Below, in pieces: positions 20,919 to 31,700 of a stretch of 64,000 bases of DNA. Every line of letters starts with the position of its first letter. Within the stretch, counting starts at the first letter, position 1. Origin of the DNA: Cryoendolithus antarcticus. Taxonomy: Eukaryota; Ascomycota; Dothideomycetes; Cladosporiales; Cladosporiaceae. Made by a program: the position numbers and the translations under genes. The notes beneath the pieces were generated by a model. It was not told the origin of the DNA. It did not search any database and was given only the letters and a program-made list of their open reading frames with translations. Location: contig NAJO01000002.1 in NCBI GenBank assembly GCA_002077065.1, positions 248,001 through 312,000 of the forward strand, in the 5' to 3' direction.

Positions 20919-22862
20919 CTAATCATCACCATCACTATCTGCCTTGGCCTTCTTCTCCGACCTTAACTTCTCCTCCGCCACCTCCTTCATCCACTCCCTT
21001 GCTTTCTCAATCGCAGTCTCAGGTTCCTTCTTCCATCTCATGAGGAAGTTCTGGATCTCCGCAGGCGTAAACGTGTCATCTGGCAGCAGTGCCGCAAACT
21101 CCTCCGCGAGCTGCGTCAGCTTCCCGTCGGTTTTATCATCAGCTGCCGCTGCTTCCTGCTTCGCTACACTCTTCGCAGCTGCGCCTGTGGTAGTACTTGG
21201 CGCAGTCAACGGAGTAGCTGTGTACATGCGAACGAAAAGCTCCTTAATTTGCTCCTTCATAGCCATGCGGAAGCCTACTCGCCGGTCCACTCTGCCAGGT
21301 CTGACCAACGCTGCGTCCAGCTCGTCCGGGTGATTTGTTGTCATGATCAGCACGCGACCTTCGTGGGTGGCGACGCCGTCTATGGCGTTCAGCAGACCAG
21401 AAAGAGTAATGCCTTGCGTCGTGCTGTTGTTGTTGTTATTGTTGTCGTTGGACTTTTGTCCACGGCCGCGACGGTTGTTGGCTGGTGTTGGTGTAGAAGT
21501 CTTGTCGTTGGAAGTAGATCCCAGGGACTTGATCTCCCGTGCAAGATCAGTGAGGGTGTAGTTCGACAGATTGTCGGGTGTGGACTTGTTGTCAGACTTC
21601 GTCTTGCTGTCGTCTTTGCCTTTCACACCGTTGACCGCGTGCGTGCCATTGACTCCATTGACAGCTTTCTCCTTCTTCGAATCACTCTTTGCCTCTCCAT
21701 TCACCTTCTCGACCTCATCTTTCTTCTCCTTCTTGCCTTCCTTTCCATCCTCAGCACTTCCGTCTCTGACCAACCCTGCAGCATCAACATCCTCCAGCAA
21801 CACTACACACCGTCTCGGCAGCCCATTGAACAACCCCATCAGGTCACCCTCGCCCAAACCAGCCTCCGTCAAACTAATAACATAAATCTCCAGTCCAAAG
21901 ATCCCCGCAAGCGCAAAGCTTAGACTCGTCTTCCCCGTCCCCGGCGGACCGTGGAACAGATATCCCCTTCGATAAGGAATACCCCTAGTAGCGTACCAAT
22001 GCGGCGAAGCAGGCGAAAGAAACTCATTCATATCCTCCACGATCATCTTCTTTTGCGCAGAATCTAAAATCACCGTGTCCATCGGTCGGCTCGGCCGCGA
22101 CGAAGTCTTGCTCCAAGCACCCGCGTACCTGGCACGATCTTTGGGCGTCGGATGGCGGATGGTCGTGGTGTGACGTTTCTTCTCCAGACTCCAGGATTTG
22201 ATTTCACGGAGCAGAGACTTGATGGGCTGGGTCGTGCGGCCGATACAGTCAAGTTGCAATATATCGTCTTGTTGTGAGTTTCCCCATGAGACTTGAATGT
22301 TCTGCTGCGCTGGTTTGCGCGAGCGTTTGAAGATTAACAGGCGAGAATTGTGGATAATGAAGTGGCGGCCGTAGTAAGGTTCATAGCGAGGTGGGGTGCG
22401 AGCGGCCCATTTATTGTAGTCGAAGAGGCCCGAGGCGCTGAGAGTTTCTTCCGAGGAGGAGAAATCATTGGCATCTTCCCACTGGCTGCCACGCTGAGTC
22501 TTGGCTGTCACGGAGCGGTGATACCTGGAGGAGTCGCGGGCGTCTAGCCAAGACATTACCATGTCAAAGAGGTCGTCCGAGTCATCTATGTAGACTGAGG
22601 AAACTAGGAAGTAGCGAAAGCCGGCTTCAAGCTGCTCAAGAATATAGCGGCCACCCTTGGAGACGGCGATGGCGAGTACACCTAGAGTGACGAAGATTGA
22701 GATGTCCAGACCGAAAGCAGATTGGCAGTAGGTGGAGATCAAGCTGTAGCCGGGAATGAGGGCATCGAGGATGTTGGGCGAGATATCGGTCATATTGAGT
22801 GGGTGCGACGAGTTGGCACCCTCCATCGATGGGAGGGCTCGCGATAGCTTGCGGAAGTCCAT
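20919..22862 (-). CDS. BCS1-like mitochondrial-type AAA ATPase
   Basis: A single-exon gene of 647 residues. A transmembrane segment (residues about 50-68, ISIFVTLGVLAIAVSKGG) is followed by a BCS1 N-terminal domain (to about 260) and an AAA ATPase. The Walker A is GPPGTGKTS, the Walker B is CVVLLEDVDAAG, and the sensor-1/SRH region is MTTNHPDELDAAL...GRVDRRVGF. Between the Walker B and the conserved GITLSGLLNAIDG there is a low-complexity insert of over 120 residues, rich in Lys, Asp, Ser and Asn and including a run of six Asn. True Bcs1 assembles the Rieske protein in complex III. Fungi carry several BCS1-like paralogs, and this longer one is more likely a paralog than Bcs1 itself. Confidence 0.88.
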   Translation of the reverse strand: MDFRKLSRALPSMEGANSSHPLNMTDISPNILDALIPGYSLISTYCQSAFGLDISIFVTLGVLAIAVSKGGRYILEQLEAGFRYFLVSSVYIDDSDDLFDMVMSWLDARDSSRYHRSVTAKTQRGSQWEDANDFSSSEETLSASGLFDYNKWAARTPPRYEPYYGRHFIIHNSRLLIFKRSRKPAQQNIQVSWGNSQQDDILQLDCIGRTTQPIKSLLREIKSWSLEKKRHTTTIRHPTPKDRARYAGAWSKTSSRPSRPMDTVILDSAQKKMIVEDMNEFLSPASPHWYATRGIPYRRGYLFHGPPGTGKTSLSFALAGIFGLEIYVISLTEAGLGEGDLMGLFNGLPRRCVVLLEDVDAAGLVRDGSAEDGKEGKKEKKDEVEKVNGEAKSDSKKEKAVNGVNGTHAVNGVKGKDDSKTKSDNKSTPDNLSNYTLTDLAREIKSLGSTSNDKTSTPTPANNRRGRGQKSNDNNNNNNSTTQGITLSGLLNAIDGVATHEGRVLIMTTNHPDELDAALVRPGRVDRRVGFRMAMKEQIKELFVRMYTATPLTAPSTTTGAAAKSVAKQEAAAADDKTDGKLTQLAEEFAALLPDDTFTPAEIQNFLMRWKKEPETAIEKAREWMKEVAEEKLRSEKKAKADSDGDD

Positions 22863-23814
22863 GACTGGTATTGATGTCGACAGTGATGCGTAACAGCAGA
22901 GCTGCGTCCCTTTGATACCCTAGGCTCTCCTAGCGGAACACTGATGGGCAGGCGATGAGACACAGTGAAGTCTCAGGTAATGACAGACTCTTCCCTTGCA
23001 CTGCTGTTGGCGTACCTCCGGCTCGGAACTCAATTATGATACTTGAACAAAAGAGACAGTCTCACCTACCTTTATACATACATAGTCTACGTACCTCGCC
23101 ACGCACTAGAAGCTAGTCACGCATGGCAGCCTACAACGCTGCAGAAACAAGCATACGCCGCGAAGCTTGCCGGTGACTCAGGCATTCTGATGATCTTTGT
23201 TCAACGAACCGCAGCCAAGCAACCCAACCTGCTGTATTTGACGTGCAGCAGCCGCACCGGTGTGGCTGCATGTTTGTTAGGGCTGAGGGTGCCTTGTGAT
23301 CTTGCTTGCTGAGGTGGCAAGGCTGTGCAGGACTTGAATGCAGCGGCTCGGCCGACAGGTCCGACGAAAAGTGGGGCTTGGCGAGCGGCTTGACGTGAAC
23401 GTGAACAGACCTACGAGGACATCAGCGCGATGGGTATTGTGGAAAATGAGGAGCCGATGGGATTTGCAGAAGCACATGTCCATTGCGTTCCGCCCTCGCG
23501 CGCACTCCGCGTCACAAGTCGATCGAGCCGGCTATATACAGCACACCCTCATCATCCCAGCCCACCCTGCATCCCAATGAGGTATCCATCCCTCGCAATT
23601 CCCACGCCCAGTGCCCAACACAGCAGTCACCACCGGCAAGAAGAGGTCAGAAGAAAGAAGCTTCGTCATCACCACATACCATCGTCGGAAGTTTTGTACA
23701 CGCGAGAACCAGCCCCGCGAAAGCACTACGCAGAGGTGCCTTCAATGAAGCGCTGAAAGAACACCGGCTATGCAGAACGCCAGTGTATGCTATCCACTTG
23801 CTCGAACGCCAAGG
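22863..23814. other. Intergenic, 950 bp
   Basis: Flanks the BCS1-like start (minus) and the 3' end of the DUF1996 gene (minus). No convincing gene or repeat was seen. Confidence 0.5.
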
Positions 23815-25446
23815 CTAGCGGCGCGCGCCGCGCTGGTGGTGGACGTGCTGGTGTAGGTGGCGGCGGTGCTTCGAGGGCGCTGTTGCGGTTGCCGTGACAG
23901 TGACCTCGACTTCTTGGATGTAGAGCTCTACAACCTCGTTGCCTTGTGTGTATGTGGTGGTTGAGATGATGTCGTCGGCTGGTGCGGCGTCGGCGATCGG
24001 AGGCGACTCTGTGACCAATGAGGCCGGAGCGACGTAAGTGCTGCTGGGTGCTTCATAGCTGGATGTGGGCGCTTCGTAGCTGGAGGAGGTGGGCTCGGCC
24101 TCGGCGTGTAGGCGATTCGCGCCAGATGAGTACATGGCAACGATGATGCCGCCTTGCGCAGTCGAGGTGAGCGATGGATCCGCAGCGGAGTACGTCAAAG
24201 TCGGTAGGGCGAACGACGTCTCGGCGGTGGTCGATGGAAGCCCGGTAGTCTGAGCACCGCCGCGGCCAGCGATCGGGAAAGCAGTAGCAGGCTGCGGGCC
24301 ATCTTGGACAGGAACATCCACTGGCAGTCCATCGAGAGGACCCTCACAGTCCTCGCCCTTCAGAGCATGAGGCACTGGGAAAGTGCACTTGGCGGCATCG
24401 CTATCGTCCTGGAGTGTAAAGTGAGGACAATCCTGGACATTGCCAGAGTCATTTGTGCAGTCATCAATGGCGCTCTGCAAGTAGTCGGCTGACTTCCATC
24501 CCATGATGAAGTCGCCGTGGTACCCGGTGCCGACTGGATCACCATACGACAGCACGAACCTCCCGCCCTTGCCGATGTACTCATTGGTGGCAAAGATGCT
24601 CTCGTAGAAGATGAACGGATGATGGGTGTCATAGCCCTCGGGGCAATTACCCTCCTTCACCAAGCTAGGGTATGCCATGTGCGACTTGTGGTCATGCGAA
24701 TCCTTCTCGCCGTTACTGCAGCTCGGGAATGCAAGCTCGAGACGAAGACCACTAAGGCAGTTGGCATCGAGGTAGTCGCGATCGGGAAATTGGTGACGGT
24801 ACAGCGACGGCTCAGGGGCCTTGTTGTAGTTCAGGCAATTGAACCCAATCGCGCGCTGTTGCAGGAAGAACTGGTCCGTCGGGTCCGTTGGCCAGCTGCT
24901 CAGCTCCGCATCAGGAAAGCTACCGGTGAAGTTGCGGACGTTCTTGCTGCCAGCGATCATCTGGAAGCCCTCGGGAAAGGCCTTCAAGTCGTCGAGGTAC
25001 AACAGGTAGTAGCTGGAACTTTGTCAGTGTTGCACATGACTGGCAAAGCAAGAAGTCCGTACGCCAACATTCCGCCAACCTGCTGCACAGCTTCGGTCTT
25101 GCCATCATCCGACTGCCAGTACAACATTGGCGTCCAGTACGCAGACTGATCCTCGATGACCCCACACGACGTGCAGTTCAGGTCGCCACCGGTCTGCGTA
25201 AGGTCCTCGTACGTGGTCGTCATACCGAAGTCTAACGCAGGGTTAGTTCAATCTGCCCCGGAAGGCAAGAGCGAAGCAGCACTCACTTCCACCTCCGAAG
25301 ATCGAATGGACATGGTCAGAGATCTCGCCTGGGTCCATCAAGGGATCCATACGAGCGAGTCCAGTGCGTGAGCGACATGGCATGCGCCAGAAGGCTGACG
25401 CGCTGCCCACGAGGGCCAGCGCCGTGGCGACGCGGGAGTTGCGCAT
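23815..25446 (-). CDS. Secreted DUF1996 protein with repeat and basic tail
   Basis: A 508-residue extracellular protein. Exons are 25287-25446, 25063-25231 and 23815-25012; both introns (55 and 50 nt) keep family motifs intact. The signal peptide MRNSRVATALALVGSASA is followed by FWRMPCRSRTGLARMDPLMD and HVHSIFGGN, the DUF1996 signature. Joined exons 2 and 3 read GGMLAYYLLYLDDLKAFPEG. GLRLELAFPSC and HRSGDY-like blocks (GDPVGTGYHGDFIMGW) complete the domain, which ends near residue 345. The C-terminal tail is Ser/Thr/Pro-rich, with imperfect copies of SSYEAPT, and the last residues are very His/Arg-rich (HRRHLHQHVHHQRGARR). DUF1996 has no established reaction. WSC domains often found in this family are absent here. 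Confidence 0.88.
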
Positions 25447-26978
25447 CTCAAGGTCGGGGAGGCGGTCTTGTCAGGTCGACTGGGTTTACCAGCAGCGAGT
25501 CCAGTCGCAGTGATGGAGATGATACGGTGCAGTGCTGCGGAACGCTCAGATGTAGGCCAGATCCAGTCTTGGCTCTCTACGCGTTCAAAGTCGAGGGGTG
25601 TTGAGTGGAAGTGCAGGCGTTCGTATGTCGCTCCAAGATCTGCTTTGCCCTGCAAATGAATGTGGATAGACCGCCTATTGTCCGAGCGCTTGGCACGTTC
25701 AACGCAGCAGCTATTGTGAAAATGAGTGACGTTCGATTGTGAATGAGCGTGGTGTCTTGTGAAAGCAGGTGGCGAGTGGAAGTCAGGGCGGACGGCGGCT
25801 GGAATGTAGGAGCAGAGCAGACGTGAGGTGTGTGAAACGCAGGGTGGCTGTTTCGCAGGAGGTCGATGTAGGTGATTGGCTTCGGTACCTGCGTCACTAG
25901 CGCACCCCACTTTGAGACCCAAATAAGATTGCGCCAAACGAGCGGTGGAAGTGACGACTGGGCAGTTTGGTGGTATTGCAGGAGTGTCTTGTGATCAGGA
26001 AGGAGTCAGGTCACAGCAGCTTGTGCCCAGCGCCAGTAATGGGTCGAAGAGTGAGAAGCGCTCAGTGTATGGCTTGGGAATGAAGCATATTGCGCCTTGC
26101 AGACAGGCCAAGCCATACCAAGGCCAGCGTCTGCTTGATCGCCATGCATCTTGCCGCAGTCGATATCGTGCGGCGCGCACGCGCCCATATGGCGATCTCG
26201 TTCCAAGCGGACGGCTATCGGGAGGATGACATGGACCGAGCTGTTGCTATTGTGGTAGATCAGGATTATCCGACCAACTCGTGGCCTCGCGTGGTCTGAT
26301 ATCTGATAAGAGCGCCGTCTATGTGGAGATGATGAGAGCTGCTGCTTCTGTAGAGAGGTGATTGCCGACTAACGTGAGTGCAAAGCGAGTGGACAAACGA
26401 GTGGGCTGCATCGGCACTCATCACAGTGTACACGCGGCTACCCGATAGCTGGGATCGGGGCTTCACACGCGCACGCAATGCTGTACAAATCATCGCAGCG
26501 CAACGACTGGCGCTCCTTCTGCGCATCATCTTCCCAAGTACGACACTGTGCCGCATGCCGGGTCCTGCGCGCTAAGAGGGAGGCGGCTCCGAGCTGTAGG
26601 TGATCCGGCGCCCCGAAGGATATGTCCATTACCTATGCAGCCTGACTGTTGTGCGCTCGAGCTCAGCCTTGCGGGAATTACCTCCGCGCAATGCGAAGCT
26701 GACCAGCCTGCAAAGCTCGCGGTTCTGAGCTGTCGGTCCTTCAGTGAACGCATGTGGTAGATAAGTGAAGAGTGGCCGAGGTTGGAGAACATTCACTTAC
26801 CTTATTGTTTATTGGCAAAATCAACGATCACACGAACACCAGGTGAAGAGAAATTTGAGAACGAATGACAGAGTGACCATGAACGTTGCTTCGCTGGCAG
26901 GCTACCTTTACGTAGCACCACACCCGGCCGTTCCGCTAATCTCAAGCACCTCCCCATGCACCAACGAGACACTGGCGT
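25447..26978. other. Intergenic, 1.5 kb
   Basis: Contains the promoter of the DUF1996 gene and the 3' flank of uL4. Several ORFs of 60-200 codons occur on both strands but overlap, lack domains and do not connect through splice signals. No RNA gene or repeat recognised. Confidence 0.5.
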
Positions 26979-28270
26979 CTAGTTCTCGTGCAGCGCCGAC
27001 TCAAACGTAGCATCCTTAGCCGCGATCTTGCCCTGGTCCACCTTGACGTGACCCAGCCCATCCTTCGAGTACTGTGCAGCGTACGGGTTGAGACGGAGAA
27101 GAATCTGCCTGTTGTTGAGCGGGTTCTTCTTCTGCACGACCGCGCGCTTGGTGACGGCACCTCCCTTGACCGGGCGAAGCACACTCTGGACCTCAGTGCT
27201 GTTGATGAGCTTGTTGAGATCTGGCTGTGCGACGCTGCTGGAGGGGAGTAGGAAGTCGCGCTTGAGCTCCGACGGCTCGGTGGTGCTGCCGTAGATCGAG
27301 TCGAGCGCGGAGAAAGCGGAGGATGTCCAGATCACGAAGCGGCCGAGGTGGCCACCCGGGGCGAGCTGGAGGAGGTTGAGAGCGTAGACGTCGCAAGTCT
27401 CGACACCCGGGATGTTGCGGAAGGAGCGCACGATGTCCTTGCCGTCCTTGACAGGGTCGTAGACAACGAGAGGACCGCGACGCTGGGTGTGGCGCCTGTT
27501 GCGGAGCTTGCCCTTACCAGCGCGGAGCTTGCGCGAGTTCTTCACCTTCTCGACGTCGGCATCGGCACCGACCGACTTGAGGAGTGCGACGGCGGACGAG
27601 GTCTTCTTGATGGAACCATCGGTGAAGGCAGCGCTGGAAATGACGAGAGGGACCTCGGGGACGGATGTGACATGGTGACCACGGGCGAGGAGAAGAGCAG
27701 CGCTGGAGGAGGCAGCGATGGCGGACGCAGTAGCGAAGCGCCTGAATACATTAGCTAGCGCGTCTGGAGATGAAGTGACCGCACAACTCACTTCTGTCCA
27801 AGGTTGATCTTCTGGTGCCACTTGCGCCACACCTTGGTGGGAGCGAACATGCGACCGGAGCGGCACATGTTACCGTAGGCGGCCTGACCAGCGCGGTGGG
27901 TACCACCACCAGAGACACGTGGGATACGGGCAACAGCGCGACCTTAGCATTGTCAGTTTTATTCTCCTATTGAATCCTCAATGCGCCATTCTGCTGCAGT
28001 GTTCCACATACCAGTACCCCAAGACTCAGCACTAGTCTGGTGTCCAGCCTTCTCGCTCACAGCGTACGGCTGCCTCTTGTTCTTTGCCATGCCGGTGTGC
28101 ACAGTCCTGCGTCCTGATTAGCCCTATGGTCTGTCCTTCCATCAATGCGAAGAGGCGTACTGGACGATATCTGGGCGGATCGGGGCCTTGAAGACCTGAG
28201 GGAGGGTGAGGGTATCGCTACCAGCGGCGCCATCGGCGCCGTGGACGGTGACGGTGGGACGGCTCGACAT
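26979..28270 (-). CDS. RPL4: 60S ribosomal protein L4 (uL4)
   Basis: A core protein of the large ribosomal subunit lining the peptide exit tunnel, 372 residues. Four exons: 28161-28270, 28012-28106, 27792-27942 and 26979-27741, with introns of 54, 69 and 50 nt. All junctions preserve conserved text: [44 protein letters not shown] and [17 protein letters not shown]. The start [11 protein letters not shown] was chosen because it gives the normal eukaryotic N-terminus. [18 protein letters not shown] is the strongly conserved tunnel-side segment. The C-terminal extension is shorter than in animals, as is usual in fungi. Codon use is strongly biased to C/G third positions, fitting high expression. 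Confidence 0.95.
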
Positions 28271-28789
28271 CGTTGCTGTGTTGTTAGTATACCGGTCGTC
28301 GACAATGAATGTAGCCGGCGTTGATCGTCAAATTCGAAGGTGGTGGATCCGAAGTCTTGGCGAGAGTTTCTGCTGCCTGGGGTGGTGCCTCAGGCGTCAA
28401 GATTGCTGGCGTCTACGAACTCGCGCTGTCTCCTCTTTTTCGCAGTCTTCCATGTTGCCCACTCCGCCGGATGCCGTCCGGCTCAACTACATGGTATCCA
28501 AATGTCATCAATCTCGTTGAAGAACTTCTCACTCATGATGATTGTGCTGAGGAGCAAGCCAAGTCAACGATGCTGTTTCTGTACGCGCCCGCAGAGCACA
28601 GCGCTATCTGTGGCGCGTATGCTGTGCCGCAATGTGTACTACGATATGTAGGTCCGCGAAGGCGCTATGGGCGGCCGTCTCTCTTGTTCTGCGTCTCATT
28701 GCTCGTGGACAGTGTTGTCTGTTGGGTCCATCTCCTGTTTCACTTGGTCACGAGTACCAGACGCAGGTCGACCTGGCTGTTGAGCTAAC
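28271..28789. other. Divergent promoter of uL4 and the DUF3433 gene
   Basis: 519 bp between divergently oriented genes. ORFs extending into it from the plus strand look random. No discrete motif identified. Confidence 0.45.
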
Positions 28790-31700
28790 ATGGTCCATGG
28801 CTTCAATATCGACGAGGAAGTGCGCCGTCAGGCGAAGAAAGACGTCTATACGACCGTGACCCAGGTGGACTGCATTTCGAGTGACAAGACCGGCCAAGCG
28901 ATCCAGTCTGCGGCCAAAGCCTGGAAACCCATCACTTTGCGACTACCCTACTTAAGCAGCCTGGTCTTGATCACTCTCGCCCTCATCGCAATCATACAAT
29001 GGTTGCTCTTCCGAAGTCGAGCCGATCAAGGCATACTCTCCGCACCGAACATCAACAAGCTGCCACTTCGAACGTCCTTCCTATATCTGTATCTACCGAC
29101 CATCATCTCCGTCATCTACAGCTTCCTCTGGACATGGGTCGACCTCGATGTCAAGCGGCTCGAGCCATACTTCCAGCTATCGAAGACTGGAGGAGCCACC
29201 GCAGACCACTCGATTCTCTTACATTATCCTTTTGACTTCCTAGCATCGGTACCGCTGAAGGCTGTGAGACGCAAGCATTGGTCTGTGTTTGCTACGTCGA
29301 TGATCATGGTATTGGTCTTTTGGGGATTGACACCAATACAAGCCGGCATATTTGCGGTTCGTACGGTAGCCGTGCACGAAAGCATGCCCCTCCATCGTGC
29401 CCGATCATACGTACCCACGACACAGCAAGGTGACCCGAGTGCAATCTATCCGCAGTCAGCGTACAACATCGCATGGCTGAATGAGACTCTGCCACCATAT
29501 ATGACCAGAGAGTACATACTCGCAGCCTTTGGCCCGGACGCGGGGCCTGAGCCCTCGGCCGGAGATCTGAGTTACACAGGCGTCACAACGAAGTACGGCG
29601 TGGACCTGACTTGCGAGGTACCCATACCATCGACCAGCATGTACGGCGAGATAGTATCGAACAGCTCGACTGGCTGCAGTTTCCTGAATCCCACACTTAA
29701 GGAGATGCCTGCAAACGATACGTCTAAGCCATATCAGATCACCTACGCCGGACACATTGCTATTGATGGGTATGCAGACTGGTACATCTGGGATTACTGC
29801 AAGGACACATTCTGGGTCCGCTGGAGTAAAAGCTCGTCAGGGTCCGCAACGCCAGTCAGGTCCACCTCAGTGTTTTGCACCAGCTACTACTATCAGCAGG
29901 AGGTCAATGCGACGGTGACTGCAACCCATAAGCAGGTCCTCAATGTTGTACCTCTGTCTCCCAAGGCACCCCTTCCGCTTGATCTGTTCAACACAACAAT
30001 ATTCGAGTGGGCTATGGGAACGGGTAACGTTAACATGACAGCTCGATCTCCATACCCTCTCCCTGGCTTTCCTCGTCAGGAGTCTCGACTCCAAATATAT
30101 CCCATAGACTTGGAGGATATGGTGACGATGGCACCTTTCGCTATTGCGGTCGATCCTCGACCAATGGATGACTATTTTGATCCCGACACTCTCCACTCGG
30201 CGTATCAGGCTGTGTACCGGCTACTCTTCGCCAGGCGACTTGCTGATGTACTCAAGTCCGATCTCGATCTCAGCCAAGCCGACTCGGGCATTCGGGCGTA
30301 CAGCACCCAGGCTGTAGTCGTGGTGCCAGGCTTTGCTTGGGCTGCGACAGGCCTATTGGCAGCTGTGCTTGCTCTTGCTACGTGGCTCATCTCAAGCTCT
30401 ATTCGCCGCAGTAACATGCTGCAGTGTGATCCTGGAAGCATTGCGGCACTCATGGACCTAGTATGCAGCAGCCTACCACTGACTAAGACTCTTGCAAATT
30501 TCAATCGGAGCAGTGCGACGACCTTGCACGCAGCACTTGTGGGCAAGCCGCTTGTGTTGAATCCTCGTTCGGATCTTGACGGCCAGGGTAGGTCTAAGTT
30601 CAGCATATCTCTCCTCGATGACTCGCCGGTCCTCGACGAACAGTACAGAGTGCGAGACATGAGTGCTGGCGTGCGGCCCATGGAGCTACGCGCACTCACA
30701 GGCATGATCTTCCTCGCCTGTCAATTAGGCGCACTAGGGGCTTGCGTGGTGCTGTATGCCTCCGCGTCCCTGAACAATGGTATCGTGATGCCATCACAAT
30801 CGACAATTGTGCGACAGCTACTGGAGAACTACCTGCCAATCGCCGTAGCAACGCTGCTGGAGCCTTTCTGGCTCGTGCTGAATCGCCAAATTTGCATGTT
30901 ACAGCCTTGGGAAGAGTTGCGCAAGGGTGATGCGCCGGCAGCGAAGTCAATCGAGCTTAACTACAATTCACTGCCGCCACAGTTCGTCATCTGGAAGGCT
31001 CTGACAGCGAGGCACCTCCAGCTCGCACTCATTTGTCTTGCCACGATCCTGGCCATCGGGCTCGCCGTTGCGCTGGGCGGCCTGATGTACGAGGATCTGA
31101 CGACAGTGTCCACCCCAGCGCAATTCACGTCTCAATACCGAGTAGAGATCAAAGCGTTGAACGGTACAGGTATAGCATACAACTACGATGGGACAACGGC
31201 TTCACTCGGCCAGAACGGCCTTGATCAATTCTACTACGCCATGTCGAACAGCACTGCAGGGACTCCGCTGCCTTCGTGGACTGATGGAGGCTGGTTGTAC
31301 CTGCCAGTAAGTCTTCCTGAAGTAGAGCCTGCGACGACGTTCGTAGTGGCGACCACTGCATTTGGTGTCACTGTGGACTGCCAGCCGTTGCAATCTGCCG
31401 CCACTACCTACACTCTGGAGTTCGCAGATACTCTTGATTGGACGCTCAATGTTAACATCTCTGTGCCCGATGGCTCGATACAGACATGTACCAATACATC
31501 AGTCAACCAGATGGCGGGCCGTATCCTCGGATACGGCTATGACGCCCGGGTAGGCCAGGCAGCGCTTGAGATCGATGTCGTACTCGGCAGCACTCACAGC
31601 GATGCAGATGACTTGGCATGCAGACAGTATGTTGTTGTAGGATGGTTGCGGGCTGAGCTTGTACAGGGGAAACTATTGCAGAACATAGGAACTAACACGT

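Noticed and set aside
24517..25149. 210-codon plus ORF
   Set aside because: Antisense to the DUF1996 gene, whose exons match the family. No independent support.
25338..25937. 199-codon minus ORF upstream of the DUF1996 gene
   Set aside because: Overlaps the first exon of that gene in another frame and has no recognisable features.
28321..28788. 155-codon plus ORF just before the DUF3433 gene
   Set aside because: It lies in the divergent promoter, in a frame unrelated to the downstream protein and without family features.
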